Source of the DNA: Hyphomicrobiales bacterium
Lineage (GTDB): Bacteria > Pseudomonadota > Alphaproteobacteria > Rhizobiales > Beijerinckiaceae
Length of the DNA stretch: 24,319 nucleotides
Assembly (NCBI GenBank): GCA_015655535.1
Contig: JAATEW010000275.1
Span: forward strand, 1-24,319
Direction of reading: 5' to 3'
Below, piece after piece: positions 1 to 6,345 of the stretch. The first letter of the stretch is position 1. Each line of letters opens with the position of its first letter. Position numbers and translations under genes: made by a program. The notes beneath the pieces are model-generated. The model searched no databases. It was not told the DNA's origin and saw only the letters and a list, made by a program, of their open reading frames with translations.

Positions 1-106
1 ACTCTTCACCGTCAATCATGTGCATGATGAACACTTCTTCGTGGCCCGGCGCGCCATGATAGTTTGTTCTGAAGATTTCACCCTTATACTCGAATTCGCG
101 TATCAT
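1..106 (-). CDS. Small conserved-looking hypothetical protein, N-terminal part (cut by window edge)
   Basis: The start ATG is at 106-104, and 35 codons are visible before the window ends, beginning MIREFEYKGEIF and ending in HMIDGEE. A purine-rich GGGGGA lies just upstream of the start. I do not recognise the family. It is supported as a real gene because a second diverged copy (608-887, plus strand) has kept nearly the same protein while differing at many third codon positions, and the 5' flank is also conserved. From the second copy the full protein should be about 92 residues, acidic and without a signal peptide. Function unknown. Confidence 0.6.
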   Translation of the reverse strand, partial: MIREFEYKGEIFRTNYHGAPGHEEVFIMHMIDGEE

Positions 107-183
107 GTTCCCCCGCCGACTCTTCTCAGTTGGGTTGCGACAATATGAAATAGATCCACCCGCAGCGATCTACCAAGCGTGGC
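1..183. repeat. Left arm of a diverged inverted repeat
   Basis: Read in reverse complement, this stretch aligns with 538-717 over its whole length, with scattered mismatches and small indels. The arm covers the start of the small gene (1-106) and about 75 bases of its upstream region. Shared landmarks include the GAAGAGTCGGCGGG block before the start codon and the GCGATCTAC block further upstream. The copies now differ at roughly one base in six (estimated by eye), so this is an old duplication and not an active element end. Confidence 0.8.
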
Positions 184-537
184 GACAATAAACATGGGGC
201 TTGGCCGAGGTCAAGTCGCTCTTACTACCCTGCTTTCAGGCAATGTGATGTTTCATTCAAAGCTTGCCGCATATAAAATATTTTTGAGGAGAATATAAAT
301 AGATAGATAAAGAATATAAAAGGCACCCAAGTTTTTTGTATTTATTCATTTCCATCTGCACCGAAAATAACACCATTCTGAAATATTCGATTTGTAAAAT
401 ACACTCAGATATACGTATCTGTTCTTATGAATTTGAGCATGACATTTAGCGGAGCGAAGGAATCCAGACTAGAATAACAGTTTCAGACGATGACTGGATT
501 GCTTTGTCGTCATAGCCCCGTCATTTATGACCGACCT
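184..537. other. AT-rich spacer without recognisable gene
   Basis: No coding sequence with family resemblance is visible here. Bases about 240-440 are strikingly AT-rich compared with the rest of the window, with runs such as AAATATTTTTGAGG and GAATATAAATAG. An ATACGTAT palindrome sits near 412-419. The promoters of the two divergent gene copies presumably lie in or near this spacer, but I cannot assign -35/-10 boxes with confidence. Confidence 0.5.
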
Positions 538-717
538 CACGCTTCGTAGATCGCAGCAGATGGATTCTGAATTGTCGCTAACCCAAACGAGAAGAGTCGG
601 CGGGAACATGATTTGAGAATTTGAATACAAGGGCGAAATCTTCAGGGTCAACGCGCATGGCGCTCCGGGCCACGAAGAGGTTTTCATCATGCACATGATT
701 GACGGTGAAGAGTTGGG
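538..717. repeat. Right arm of the diverged inverted repeat
   Basis: This is the partner of 1-183 in opposite orientation. It includes about 70 bases of upstream sequence and the first part of the small pseudogene. The homologous gene body probably continues to 887, but its left-hand partner lies outside the window. Confidence 0.8.
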
Positions 718-887
718 CGAAATGTCGATCGATCGCATGATGGAAGAAAACGATACCGAGGCGCCGATCGAACAGATTTGTGTTGACCTTTGCGAGAAGC
801 TGATTCCCGAGCGCCGGCTTCAAGTGGCGCGAAGTGAAGCCTGCTTTCCAGATCCACAACGGCAAGCAGGATCATATGGCCGAGTAA
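608..887 (+). pseudogene. Degenerate second copy of the small hypothetical gene
   Basis: Starting at ATG 608 the reading is M-I-stop-EFEYKGEIF, where the intact left copy has MIREFEYKGEIF. The third codon TGA is one transition away from an Arg CGA codon. The frame then stays open and resembles the left copy through HMIDGEELGEMSIDRMMEEN. A one-base frame change is needed near 810-820: the zero frame wanders off after KLIPE, while the next frame continues with AGFKWREVKPAFQIHNGK and stops at TAA 885. A stop plus a frameshift make this a pseudogene. A truncated product from the internal ATG at 689 is formally possible but would still be frameshifted. Seen directly in the sequence; the identity of the original protein is unknown. 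Confidence 0.75.
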
Positions 888-911
888 TCGGTCGTTCGGT
901 CGCTATCTATT

Positions 912-955
912 AAAACACCAGGGTGCGGCCATCGTCCGCGCCCTGGTGTTTTTTA
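912..955. terminator. Strong hairpin terminator, probably bidirectional
   Basis: The arms AACACCAGGGTGCGG (914-928) and CCGCGCCCTGGTGTT (936-950) pair over 15 positions, with one G-T exchange and a 7-base loop. T residues follow on the plus strand (to 954) and there is a shorter T run on the minus strand. It lies between the end of the plus-strand pseudogene (887) and the end of the minus-strand TIGR02301 gene (967), so it can serve both. Confidence 0.85.
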
Positions 956-966
956 TTGTACGCGCG

Positions 967-1545
967 TCACGATGCGCCATAGCGATTGGCGACATCATGC
1001 GCGATCTTCTCGCCTTCCGCTAAAAAGCGCTTGATGATGACCTGCGCATTCGGGGTGCAAGCCCGGTAGGAAATTTCATAACCGTGGAAACCGCGATTAT
1101 AGGCGCCGGCCAGATGTTCCTTGCGCGTTGCGGTCTTGGCTTCGGAATCGAGAAGCGCCTGCATCCGGCCGCGCCAGCTCTCCGCATCGGTATTGCCGCA
1201 AATATCCCGCAGATAGGTCAAAGCCCCGAGGATTTCGGAAAGCCGCAAAAGCTCCGGCTCATAGGGCGGCGGCGCTTCGTCCGCGCCTGTTGCCGCCTGG
1301 CCTTCGGTCTTTGCCGCGTCCGGCTTTGGCGCTGTGGCTTGCGGCGCGAGGTTGAGATGGCGCCGCGGAATCTGCGGGCTTCGCCGGACGCGCGGCGGAG
1401 GCGCTGCCTGCTGCGGCTGCGGGGAGAAGAAGTTCATGCCGGGCCAGCCTTGAGCGAGAGCGCCGCCAAAGCCGAAGCAGAGCGCTGCGAGAGCGGCGGC
1501 GCATATCCGCAAGCTTCGGGAGGCAATCGAGGCGTTTGGCATCAA
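967..1545 (-). CDS. TIGR02301 family exported protein
   Basis: 192 residues. A signal peptide is clear: basic n-region, hydrophobic core at about 12-28, and likely cleavage after ALAQ (residue 32). A proline/alanine-rich linker follows (about 40-95). The conserved part (about 95-190) carries LSEILGALTYLRDICG, an AYNRGFHGYEISYRAC segment and a C-terminal FLAEGEKIAHDVA helix. Two cysteines, in RDICG and SYRAC, could form a disulfide. This pattern matches the alphaproteobacterial TIGR02301 group, whose function is not known. It is the last gene of the pdxH-Nudix operon: its start is four bases past the Nudix stop, which argues for translational coupling. The product is probably periplasmic. Confidence 0.85.
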   Translation of the reverse strand: MMPNASIASRSLRICAAALAALCFGFGGALAQGWPGMNFFSPQPQQAAPPPRVRRSPQIPRRHLNLAPQATAPKPDAAKTEGQAATGADEAPPPYEPELLRLSEILGALTYLRDICGNTDAESWRGRMQALLDSEAKTATRKEHLAGAYNRGFHGYEISYRACTPNAQVIIKRFLAEGEKIAHDVANRYGAS

Positions 1546-1549
1546 TCCC

Positions 1550-2005
1550 TCATGCGCGGTTGACCGGCAGCGCCTTCGCGCTCTCGATCACATAAGCGAG
1601 CCTCGGGGTTAACGGCAGGTTGCCGATCGCCTCGGTGGCGGTCCAAAGGATTTCGCTGACTTCCTCATTCATGCGGCCGTCGCCCGAGGCCCAGGTGCCG
1701 ACGAAATTCGCAATGACGAAATGGCGCTTCACGCGCGTCTCCGCGTCGTGCTCGATCATTTCGACATGGCGGTTGAAGGTCAGCGGACCCGCTTTCATCT
1801 CGACTTCTTCCCATAATTCGCGTCGCGCGGCCTCTTCCAAATGCTCGCCGCATTCGACGAGGCCACCCGGCAGCGAGAAAAGATTTTCGAGGGGCGGCCT
1901 GGCGCGCCTGACGAGCAGCACCTCGTCGTCGCGAAAGAGCGCGATGCTCACCGCGAGAAGCGGGAAGGCCGGATAGAGACGCCTATCCTGATTGGATTGC
2001 GTCAC
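1550..2005 (-). CDS. Nudix hydrolase
   Basis: 151 residues; GTG start overlapping the pdxH stop in a GTGA tetranucleotide (2002-2005). The Nudix box occupies about residues 48-70: GGLVECGEHLEEAARRELWEE, giving G-x5-E-x7-RE-x2-EE, the diphosphate- and metal-binding helix. The family glycine after the EE pair is glutamate here (EEVEM), a mild departure. An upstream beta strand (VSIALFRDDEVLLVRRA) and the SLPGG turn fit the fold. Such enzymes cleave nucleoside diphosphates linked to a moiety X; the substrate cannot be read from sequence, though ADP-ribose or NADH-type compounds are plausible. It sits in an operon between pdxH and the TIGR02301 gene. Confidence 0.9.
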   Translation of the reverse strand: MTQSNQDRRLYPAFPLLAVSIALFRDDEVLLVRRARPPLENLFSLPGGLVECGEHLEEAARRELWEEVEMKAGPLTFNRHVEMIEHDAETRVKRHFVIANFVGTWASGDGRMNEEVSEILWTATEAIGNLPLTPRLAYVIESAKALPVNRA

Positions 2006-2616
2006 GGATAGAGCCTTTCTTTGGTCCAGGGCGCGTCGAGCCCGTCGCGGCTGAACCTGACGCGGTTATGCAGGCGGAACACGCCGTCGGCCCAGAACTC
2101 CATGGCGAGCGGTTTGATCCGATAGCCGACCCAATAAGGCGGCCGCGGAATTTTGCCGATCGCATAGGTGAGCGCGAATTTGGCGACGGCGGCCTCAAGC
2201 GCGAAACGGCTTTCGAGTGGCCGCGATTGCTGGCTCGCCCAAGCCCCGATCCGGCTCTCCCGTGCGCGGCTATCGAAATAGGCGTCGGCCTCGGCATCGC
2301 TCACGCGCTCGACCGGACCGCGAAAGCGCACCTGCCGGCGCAGGGATTTCCAATGCAGGACTCCGGCGGCCTTCATATTGGCCTCGAGCTCACGGCCTTT
2401 CGCGCTTTCCGCATTGCTATAGAATGTAAATCCGGCGGAACTGGCCGATTTCAGAAGAACCATGCGGACATCCGGCAGACCTGTGGTATCGACGGTCGCG
2501 AGCGCCATCGCATCCGGGTCGTTGAGCTCGCTCTTTTTCGCCTCGTCGAACCAGCTGTCGAACACGGCAAAGGGCTCGACGGCTTCGGTGAAGTCACTGC
2601 CTATTAACGTTTTCAA
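2002..2616 (-). CDS. pdxH: Pyridoxine/pyridoxamine 5'-phosphate oxidase
   Basis: This FMN enzyme oxidises PNP or PMP to pyridoxal 5'-phosphate, the last step of vitamin B6 cofactor synthesis. Visible landmarks are AMALATVDTTGLPDVRMVLLK near the N-terminus, the FYSNAESAKGRELEAN segment, VLHWKSLRRQVRFRG, the FWADGVFRLHNR block with the conserved Arg and His of the substrate site, and the typical RLYP end. I chose TTG 2616 as start. GAGGGG lies about five bases upstream, and the resulting 204 residues fit the family (about 200-218). The frame stays open to an ATG at 2733, but that extension would translate a dispersed palindromic repeat (2637-2747) and is unlikely. First gene of a three-gene operon; the 3' end overlaps the Nudix gene by four bases. 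Confidence 0.93.
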   Translation of the reverse strand: MKTLIGSDFTEAVEPFAVFDSWFDEAKKSELNDPDAMALATVDTTGLPDVRMVLLKSASSAGFTFYSNAESAKGRELEANMKAAGVLHWKSLRRQVRFRGPVERVSDAEADAYFDSRARESRIGAWASQQSRPLESRFALEAAVAKFALTYAIGKIPRPPYWVGYRIKPLAMEFWADGVFRLHNRVRFSRDGLDAPWTKERLYP

Positions 2617-2636
2617 TGCTACCCCTCGTTGGTACC

Positions 2637-2747
2637 AGATCGGGATGAGCAAAAGTTTGAGCGGTTTTGCGCCCGCATCCCGCTCTAAACAATTGGATCG
2701 ATCACGTTCATGACTTTTGATTGATACAATCAAAAATCATGGTGATC
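2637..2747 (-). repeat. Composite palindromic repeat, copy A
   Basis: This fills the pdxH / lipoprotein gap. Module 1 (2637-2688) pairs CGGGATGAGCAAAAG with TTTTGCGCCCGCATCCCG. Module 2 (2700-2747) pairs GATCAC with GTGATC around an inner TTTTGATT / AATCAAAA pair. The reverse complement aligns with copy B (5867-6018) and copy C (about 20768-20841). The divergent promoters of pdxH and the lipoprotein must lie in or beside it. Confidence 0.8.
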
Positions 2748-2756
2748 TAATGCTGC

Positions 2757-3266
2757 GTGACAGGTGAGGGCGTGCGCCCCAATCGGACTTACGGATCTTT
2801 CCGGACTCATTATAGCAGCCAGGTCGGCCCCGAGCGGCCCCTATGGCCGGGCTTTCGCGCAGGCGGCTTCGTGCTCGCGGCGCTTGCGTCTTCCGGCTGT
2901 TCCATCTCCATGCCGATCCCTTCGCTCGTCAGCCATACCGACGAGGATGCCACCGCCTCGATTTCGCGGCCGTTGTTTGCCGAGTCCCTCGGTCCGGAGG
3001 ACGCGCGCCGCGCCAAAGCAGCTATGACCACGGCGCTCGATCCGCAAGGCGCCGGATCGACGGTTGCCTGGAACAATCCCGATTCGGGCGCCAAAGGGAA
3101 TTTTGTCCCCGTCGGCAAGGCCTATCCCGAAAATGAACGGGTCTGCCGGGCCTTCCTCGCCGAAATCGAGCTCAAAAACGGTGACAAGTCATTGCAGGGT
3201 ACAGCTTGCGCCGACAAGGACGGAAATTGGACCGTCACGGACACCAAGCCCTGGAAGAAGACCTGA
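2757..3266 (+). CDS. Putative outer-membrane lipoprotein, RT0821/Lpp0805 (17-kDa antigen-like) type
   Basis: 169 residues from GTG 2757; GTG 2772 is an alternative, and neither has a clean ribosome binding site. A hydrophobic stretch (about 36-46) ends in ALASSGC, so Cys 48 is the likely lipidated residue, although the -3 position is Ser and not the usual Leu. The C-terminal third has the WNNPDSGAKGNFVPVG, ERVCRAFLAEIEL and GTACADKDGNWTV segments characteristic of this surface-protein group, including a likely disulfide pair. Function of the group is not established; a structural envelope role is the usual assumption. It is followed by the J-protein gene after a 149-base gap. Confidence 0.75.
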   Translation: MTGEGVRPNRTYGSFRTHYSSQVGPERPLWPGFRAGGFVLAALASSGCSISMPIPSLVSHTDEDATASISRPLFAESLGPEDARRAKAAMTTALDPQGAGSTVAWNNPDSGAKGNFVPVGKAYPENERVCRAFLAEIELKNGDKSLQGTACADKDGNWTVTDTKPWKKT

Positions 3267-3318
3267 TATAGGCTTGATCCGGCTCATTTTATGCGGGTGG
3301 CCGTGAGCTTAACCTGCG

Positions 3319-3351
3319 GTGAAAGCCTTGCGGCCGGTAAATTTTCACCCA
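3319..3351. other. Inverted repeat upstream of the J-protein gene
   Basis: GGTGAAA and TTTCACC form perfect 7-base arms around a loop of roughly 18 bases, about 65 bases before the J-protein start. No T tract follows, so it is not a canonical terminator; it could be a leader hairpin or an operator. Confidence 0.3.
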
Positions 3352-3415
3352 AATTATGAGCGAGACATGTGCGCTTGCGCCGATCAAGGGCTAGTGTGGA
3401 AATTGGGCTCCTTCA

Positions 3416-4387
3416 ATGCGTGATCCATATACAGTTTTAGGTGTGCCGAAGACGGCGGATGCGGCCGAAATCAAAAAGGCATATCGCAAGCTCGCCAAAA
3501 AATACCATCCCGACCAGAGCACCGATGCCAAGGCGAAAGACAAATTCGCCGAGATCGGCTCCGCCTATGAGATTATCGGCGATGAGAAGAAACGCGGTGC
3601 CTACGACCGCGGCGAAATCGATGCCGAAGGCAAGCCGCGGTTTCAGGGCTTTGAAGGTTTTGGAGCAGGCGCGGGCGGTCCGGGCGCGTCGGGATTTTCC
3701 CGGCAGGCCCCCGGCGGCGGCTACGAGCATTTCGAATTCAATCTCGGCGGCGGCCGGGGTGGCGGCGGCGGTTTCGACGCGAGCGATCTTTTCGCCGATC
3801 TTTTCGGCAATGCTGGCCGGCGTGGCGGCGGGGGCCAGCAGGCGCGGACGCCGCAAAAGGGCGCCGACGCCGCGGCGAGCGTCACGATCGGCCTGGCCGA
3901 AGCCGTGAAAGGCACCACGGCGCGGGTCGCGCTGCCGACAGGTCGCACGCTCGACGTCTCGGTGCCGGCGGGTATTGAGGAGGGCAAGCAGATCCGTCTC
4001 AAGGGCCAGGGTTATGCCTCGCCCGTCGGCGGCGAAGCGGGCGACGCCATGGTGACGGTCCAGATCGCCAAGCACCCCTATTTCAAGGTGGAGGGGCGCG
4101 ATCTGCGGCTCGATCTGCCGGTCACGCTTTATGAGGCGGTGCTGGGCGCCAAGGTCAATGTACCGACGCTTAATGGCGCCGTCGAACTCGCTGTGCCCGC
4201 GGGCAGCAGCGGCGGTCGCACCTTGCGGCTGCGCGGCAAGGGCCTGCCCAATGCGCAAGGCGGAGCGGGCGATCTTTTCGTGACCCTGCGGATCGTCCTG
4301 CCGGAGACGGCGGACCCCGAACTCACGGCCTTGATGCGCAAGTGGGAAGCTGACAAGCGCTATGATCCGCGCAAGGATCTGATCTGA
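3416..4387 (+). CDS. DnaJ-type co-chaperone without zinc finger (class B J-protein, CbpA-like)
   Basis: 323 residues. The J domain spans about 1-67 with YTVLGV, helix II AYRKLAKKYHPD (HPD at 31-33) and the AYEIIGDEKKRGAYD helix; HPD is what stimulates Hsp70 ATP hydrolysis. A Gly/Phe-rich linker follows (about 78-142), including a very Gly-rich run. The C-terminal substrate-binding region (about 150-310) has LAEAVKGTTARVALPTGR, VPAGIEEGKQIRLKGQG and the repeated VPAGSSGGRTLRLRGKG unit. No CxxCxGxG zinc motifs are present, which separates it from DnaJ proper. It should work in the cytoplasm with DnaK. The start ATG has no obvious Shine-Dalgarno. It converges with the anti-sigma gene, ending 14 bases from it. 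Confidence 0.93.
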   Translation: MRDPYTVLGVPKTADAAEIKKAYRKLAKKYHPDQSTDAKAKDKFAEIGSAYEIIGDEKKRGAYDRGEIDAEGKPRFQGFEGFGAGAGGPGASGFSRQAPGGGYEHFEFNLGGGRGGGGGFDASDLFADLFGNAGRRGGGGQQARTPQKGADAAASVTIGLAEAVKGTTARVALPTGRTLDVSVPAGIEEGKQIRLKGQGYASPVGGEAGDAMVTVQIAKHPYFKVEGRDLRLDLPVTLYEAVLGAKVNVPTLNGAVELAVPAGSSGGRTLRLRGKGLPNAQGGAGDLFVTLRIVLPETADPELTALMRKWEADKRYDPRKDLI

Positions 4388-4401
4388 GTTGGCGAAAATG
4401 G

Positions 4402-5301
4402 TCAGCGGGACGGGTTCGACGCCCCGACCCGCGCATGGATGCGCTGGGCAATGTCGAGAAGCGCGGTCTCGGGCAGGCGTCCGGCCAGGGCGAAATGGCC
4501 GATCCGTTCCGGCCAATCGATCGAGCGCAGCGGCGGCACGTCCGTTGTGCGGAAGTTGAAGCTCTGGGTCGGCGACGCCTTTTCCAGGCAAAGCGTCAAG
4601 GGGTCGCCCGCCTTAGTGGCCAGGAACAGGCAAAGCGCCGGATCGCTGGCCGCCGTCCCGATCTGAAAGCCCTCGACCGAAAGCTCCAAGGCGGCCAGAT
4701 CCTGGAAGAGCACGGGAGCCGGATTGAAATCCGCCCGCGCACCCTTTGAGACCATCTCATCCTTGATTTTGAGACCTGTGTCCGCCGTCGGGTTCTTTTC
4801 GCGAAGCCCGGCGATTTCGAGCGTTTGAAACGGCAGCGGCAAGTCAGCCGCCGTCCGTGCGATTGAGGCTGGGTGACTCGGAAGCAACTCCGTGAGCGGG
4901 CCGGAGAGATGTGGCGTCACGAGCGCCGCCATCATGCCGCCAGCGAAGGCGATGCCGATTGCGGCGCAGAGCTTGGCGAGATCGGACGTCTTCCAGGCTT
5001 GCGGCATCAATTCGTCACCCTCGCGCGCGCCGGCCGCCGTCACGGGAACAAGCCGGACCAATGTGTCGTTGCGCAGATTGCGGGTGGGTGTCAGTGAGAG
5101 CGAGAGCGGGATCGGTTCATGCTCGATCCTGGCGAAACTTGCGCGAATGAGTTCGTTCTGGCAGCGCCAGGTTTCGACGCGCGCGGCATCTGCCGGAGAC
5201 GCGGCGAGAAGGGCGAGAATGGCCGCATTGGTTTGCGCATCCGTCTCGCCGTCGACGAATGCGTGAAGATCTTCTTCGCTGACGAGCGGCAGGGTCGCCA
5301 A
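4402..5301 (-). CDS. Membrane-anchored anti-sigma factor
   Basis: 299 residues. The N-terminal part has SEEDLHAFVDGETDA (8-22), typical of the sigma-binding domain of anti-sigma factors, followed by an alanine-rich helical region. The HxxxCxxC zinc motif is absent, so this is not a ZAS-type protein. One membrane segment is at about 108-129 (LAKLCAAIGIAFAGGMMAAL). The remaining roughly 170 residues would lie in the periplasm and contain a pair of cysteines (ALCLF, LTLCLE). It starts eight bases after the ECF sigma gene, the standard sigma/anti-sigma operon order. By family knowledge it holds the sigma factor inactive at the membrane until an envelope signal arrives; the signal cannot be inferred. 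Confidence 0.82.
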   Translation of the reverse strand: MATLPLVSEEDLHAFVDGETDAQTNAAILALLAASPADAARVETWRCQNELIRASFARIEHEPIPLSLSLTPTRNLRNDTLVRLVPVTAAGAREGDELMPQAWKTSDLAKLCAAIGIAFAGGMMAALVTPHLSGPLTELLPSHPASIARTAADLPLPFQTLEIAGLREKNPTADTGLKIKDEMVSKGARADFNPAPVLFQDLAALELSVEGFQIGTAASDPALCLFLATKAGDPLTLCLEKASPTQSFNFRTTDVPPLRSIDWPERIGHFALAGRLPETALLDIAQRIHARVGASNPSR

Positions 5302-5309
5302 GGCTTTTC

Positions 5310-5849
5310 CTATTTGATCACGCGCAGATAAGGCGGCCGCCGCGGCAGCGGAGTGGGGCTGATCTTGGCGCCGATGGAATTGGACAAAGCGGCGCGCGCA
5401 TGCGCCAGGCGGGCGATCAGCATCCCGCGCGGGATTCGCAAAATATGCGACGCCTGGCCATAGCTGAAGCCCTCGAGAACCACCAGAAGAAGCGCCTCGC
5501 GCTCTTCGAGGGTGAGGGCGGCGAGCCCGGCGCCCAAGCCATCGGGCGCGTGCCCATGGCCGACCGGTTTGTCGCTGATCGCGCTGCCGTAAAGGCTGCG
5601 GCTTTCGCCGGCCGCCGTCGCGCCATGCAGGCGATTTTGCGCGTCGCGATGAAACTGGGTCAGCAGGGAATAGAGCCAGACCGTCATGTCCGATCTGGGA
5701 TTCAGGGGTCCGGTCTGGAGCGCGTGCATGAGGGTGCGCTGGACAAGCGCATCGGCGCCTTCGCTCGGGATATGGACGACATTCGACAGCGCCTGCGCAT
5801 AACGGCGCAGGCGCGGCGTCAGGAGGCCCAAATCGTCGCGTAAGCTCAC
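5310..5849 (-). CDS. ECF-type RNA polymerase sigma factor
   Basis: 179 residues from GTG 5849, chosen because GGAG lies seven bases upstream; an in-frame GTG at 5864 has no ribosome site. Region sigma-2 (about 5-70) has LRRYAQALSN, ADALVQRTLMHAL and WLYSLLTQFHRDAQNR. A poorly conserved linker follows. Region sigma-4 (about 112-160) has LAALTLEEREALLLVV, then FSYGQASHILRIPRGMLIARLAHAR, the helix-turn-helix that reads the -35 box. There is no sigma-3 domain. It is followed directly by its presumed anti-sigma factor. No PhyR or NepR gene is near, so it is probably not the general-stress EcfG system. Such operons are usually autoregulated, but I could not identify the promoter, which would fall in the repeat-filled gap upstream. 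Confidence 0.85.
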   Translation of the reverse strand: MSLRDDLGLLTPRLRRYAQALSNVVHIPSEGADALVQRTLMHALQTGPLNPRSDMTVWLYSLLTQFHRDAQNRLHGATAAGESRSLYGSAISDKPVGHGHAPDGLGAGLAALTLEEREALLLVVLEGFSYGQASHILRIPRGMLIARLAHARAALSNSIGAKISPTPLPRRPPYLRVIK

Positions 5850-6345
5850 CTCTGCGCTCCGCACTAGATCACGATGATTTTGGATCGAATCGATGCAAAA
5901 TCATAAACGTGATCGATTCCCATAGTTTAGAGCGGGATAGCGCAGATAAGTTCACGCAATCTGCGTAAACTTGATTGCGCCCGGAAAACCGCTGCACACT
6001 TTTCCTCATCCCGCTCTAGCGCCTTCCAACTTGACGGAAAGCGATTTCCGTGGTTCCCAACCGCCTGAATCCAGCTACAAACAGCTTGAGGTTCCAGGCA
6101 AAATAGGATGGATATCCCTGCTTGCCGCAAGCTGGCCGGGTGCCAAGCCTAGCTCCAATGCTTAATCATAGAGCGCTCCGCGCCGCCTGCCTATGGTTGT
6201 AAATGAAAATCATCTCATTTCGTGCGAGGGAAGGTGGTATTTCCACAAACCTTCGGGCTTGCGCTAAGCAAAGCCAACCCTTAAACGCGGCAGGTCCCCG
6301 CGGCCATTCCTGGCCCGCCTTTCCTCCTCTTGGTCCGGATTGAGA
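5850..6345. other. Long divergent intergenic region between the sigma factor and fabI
   Basis: About 500 bases without a supported gene. The left third (5867-6018) is copy B of the composite palindromic repeat. From about 6030 to 6345 no ORF with family resemblance is visible. The promoters of the sigma operon and fabI must lie here. The last 60 bases before fabI are pyrimidine-rich (TTTCCTCCTCTTGG), with only a weak GATTGAG purine stretch before the ATG. Confidence 0.6.
5867..6018 (+). repeat. Composite palindromic repeat, copy B (expanded)
   Basis: Module 2 comes first: GATCACG (5867-5873) pairs with CGTGATC (5908-5914), with inner TGATTTTG / CAAAATCA arms. Module 1 follows, from TAGAGCGGGAT (5928) to ATCCCGCTCTA (6018). 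Compared with copies A and C, module 1 carries about 40 extra bases. That insert contains its own hairpins: CGCAGAT (5941-5947) with ATCTGCG (5959-5965), and AGTTCACGC with GCGTAAACT with one mismatch. Confidence 0.8.

Noticed and set aside
469..865. Two overlapping minus-strand open frames across the small pseudogene
   Set aside because: They are antisense to a sequence whose plus-strand reading matches the intact left copy; their own proteins look random.
4405..4425. GGGTTCGACGCCCC resembles a tRNA T-loop
   Set aside because: It lies at the 3' end of the anti-sigma coding frame, and no acceptor, D or anticodon stem fits around it.
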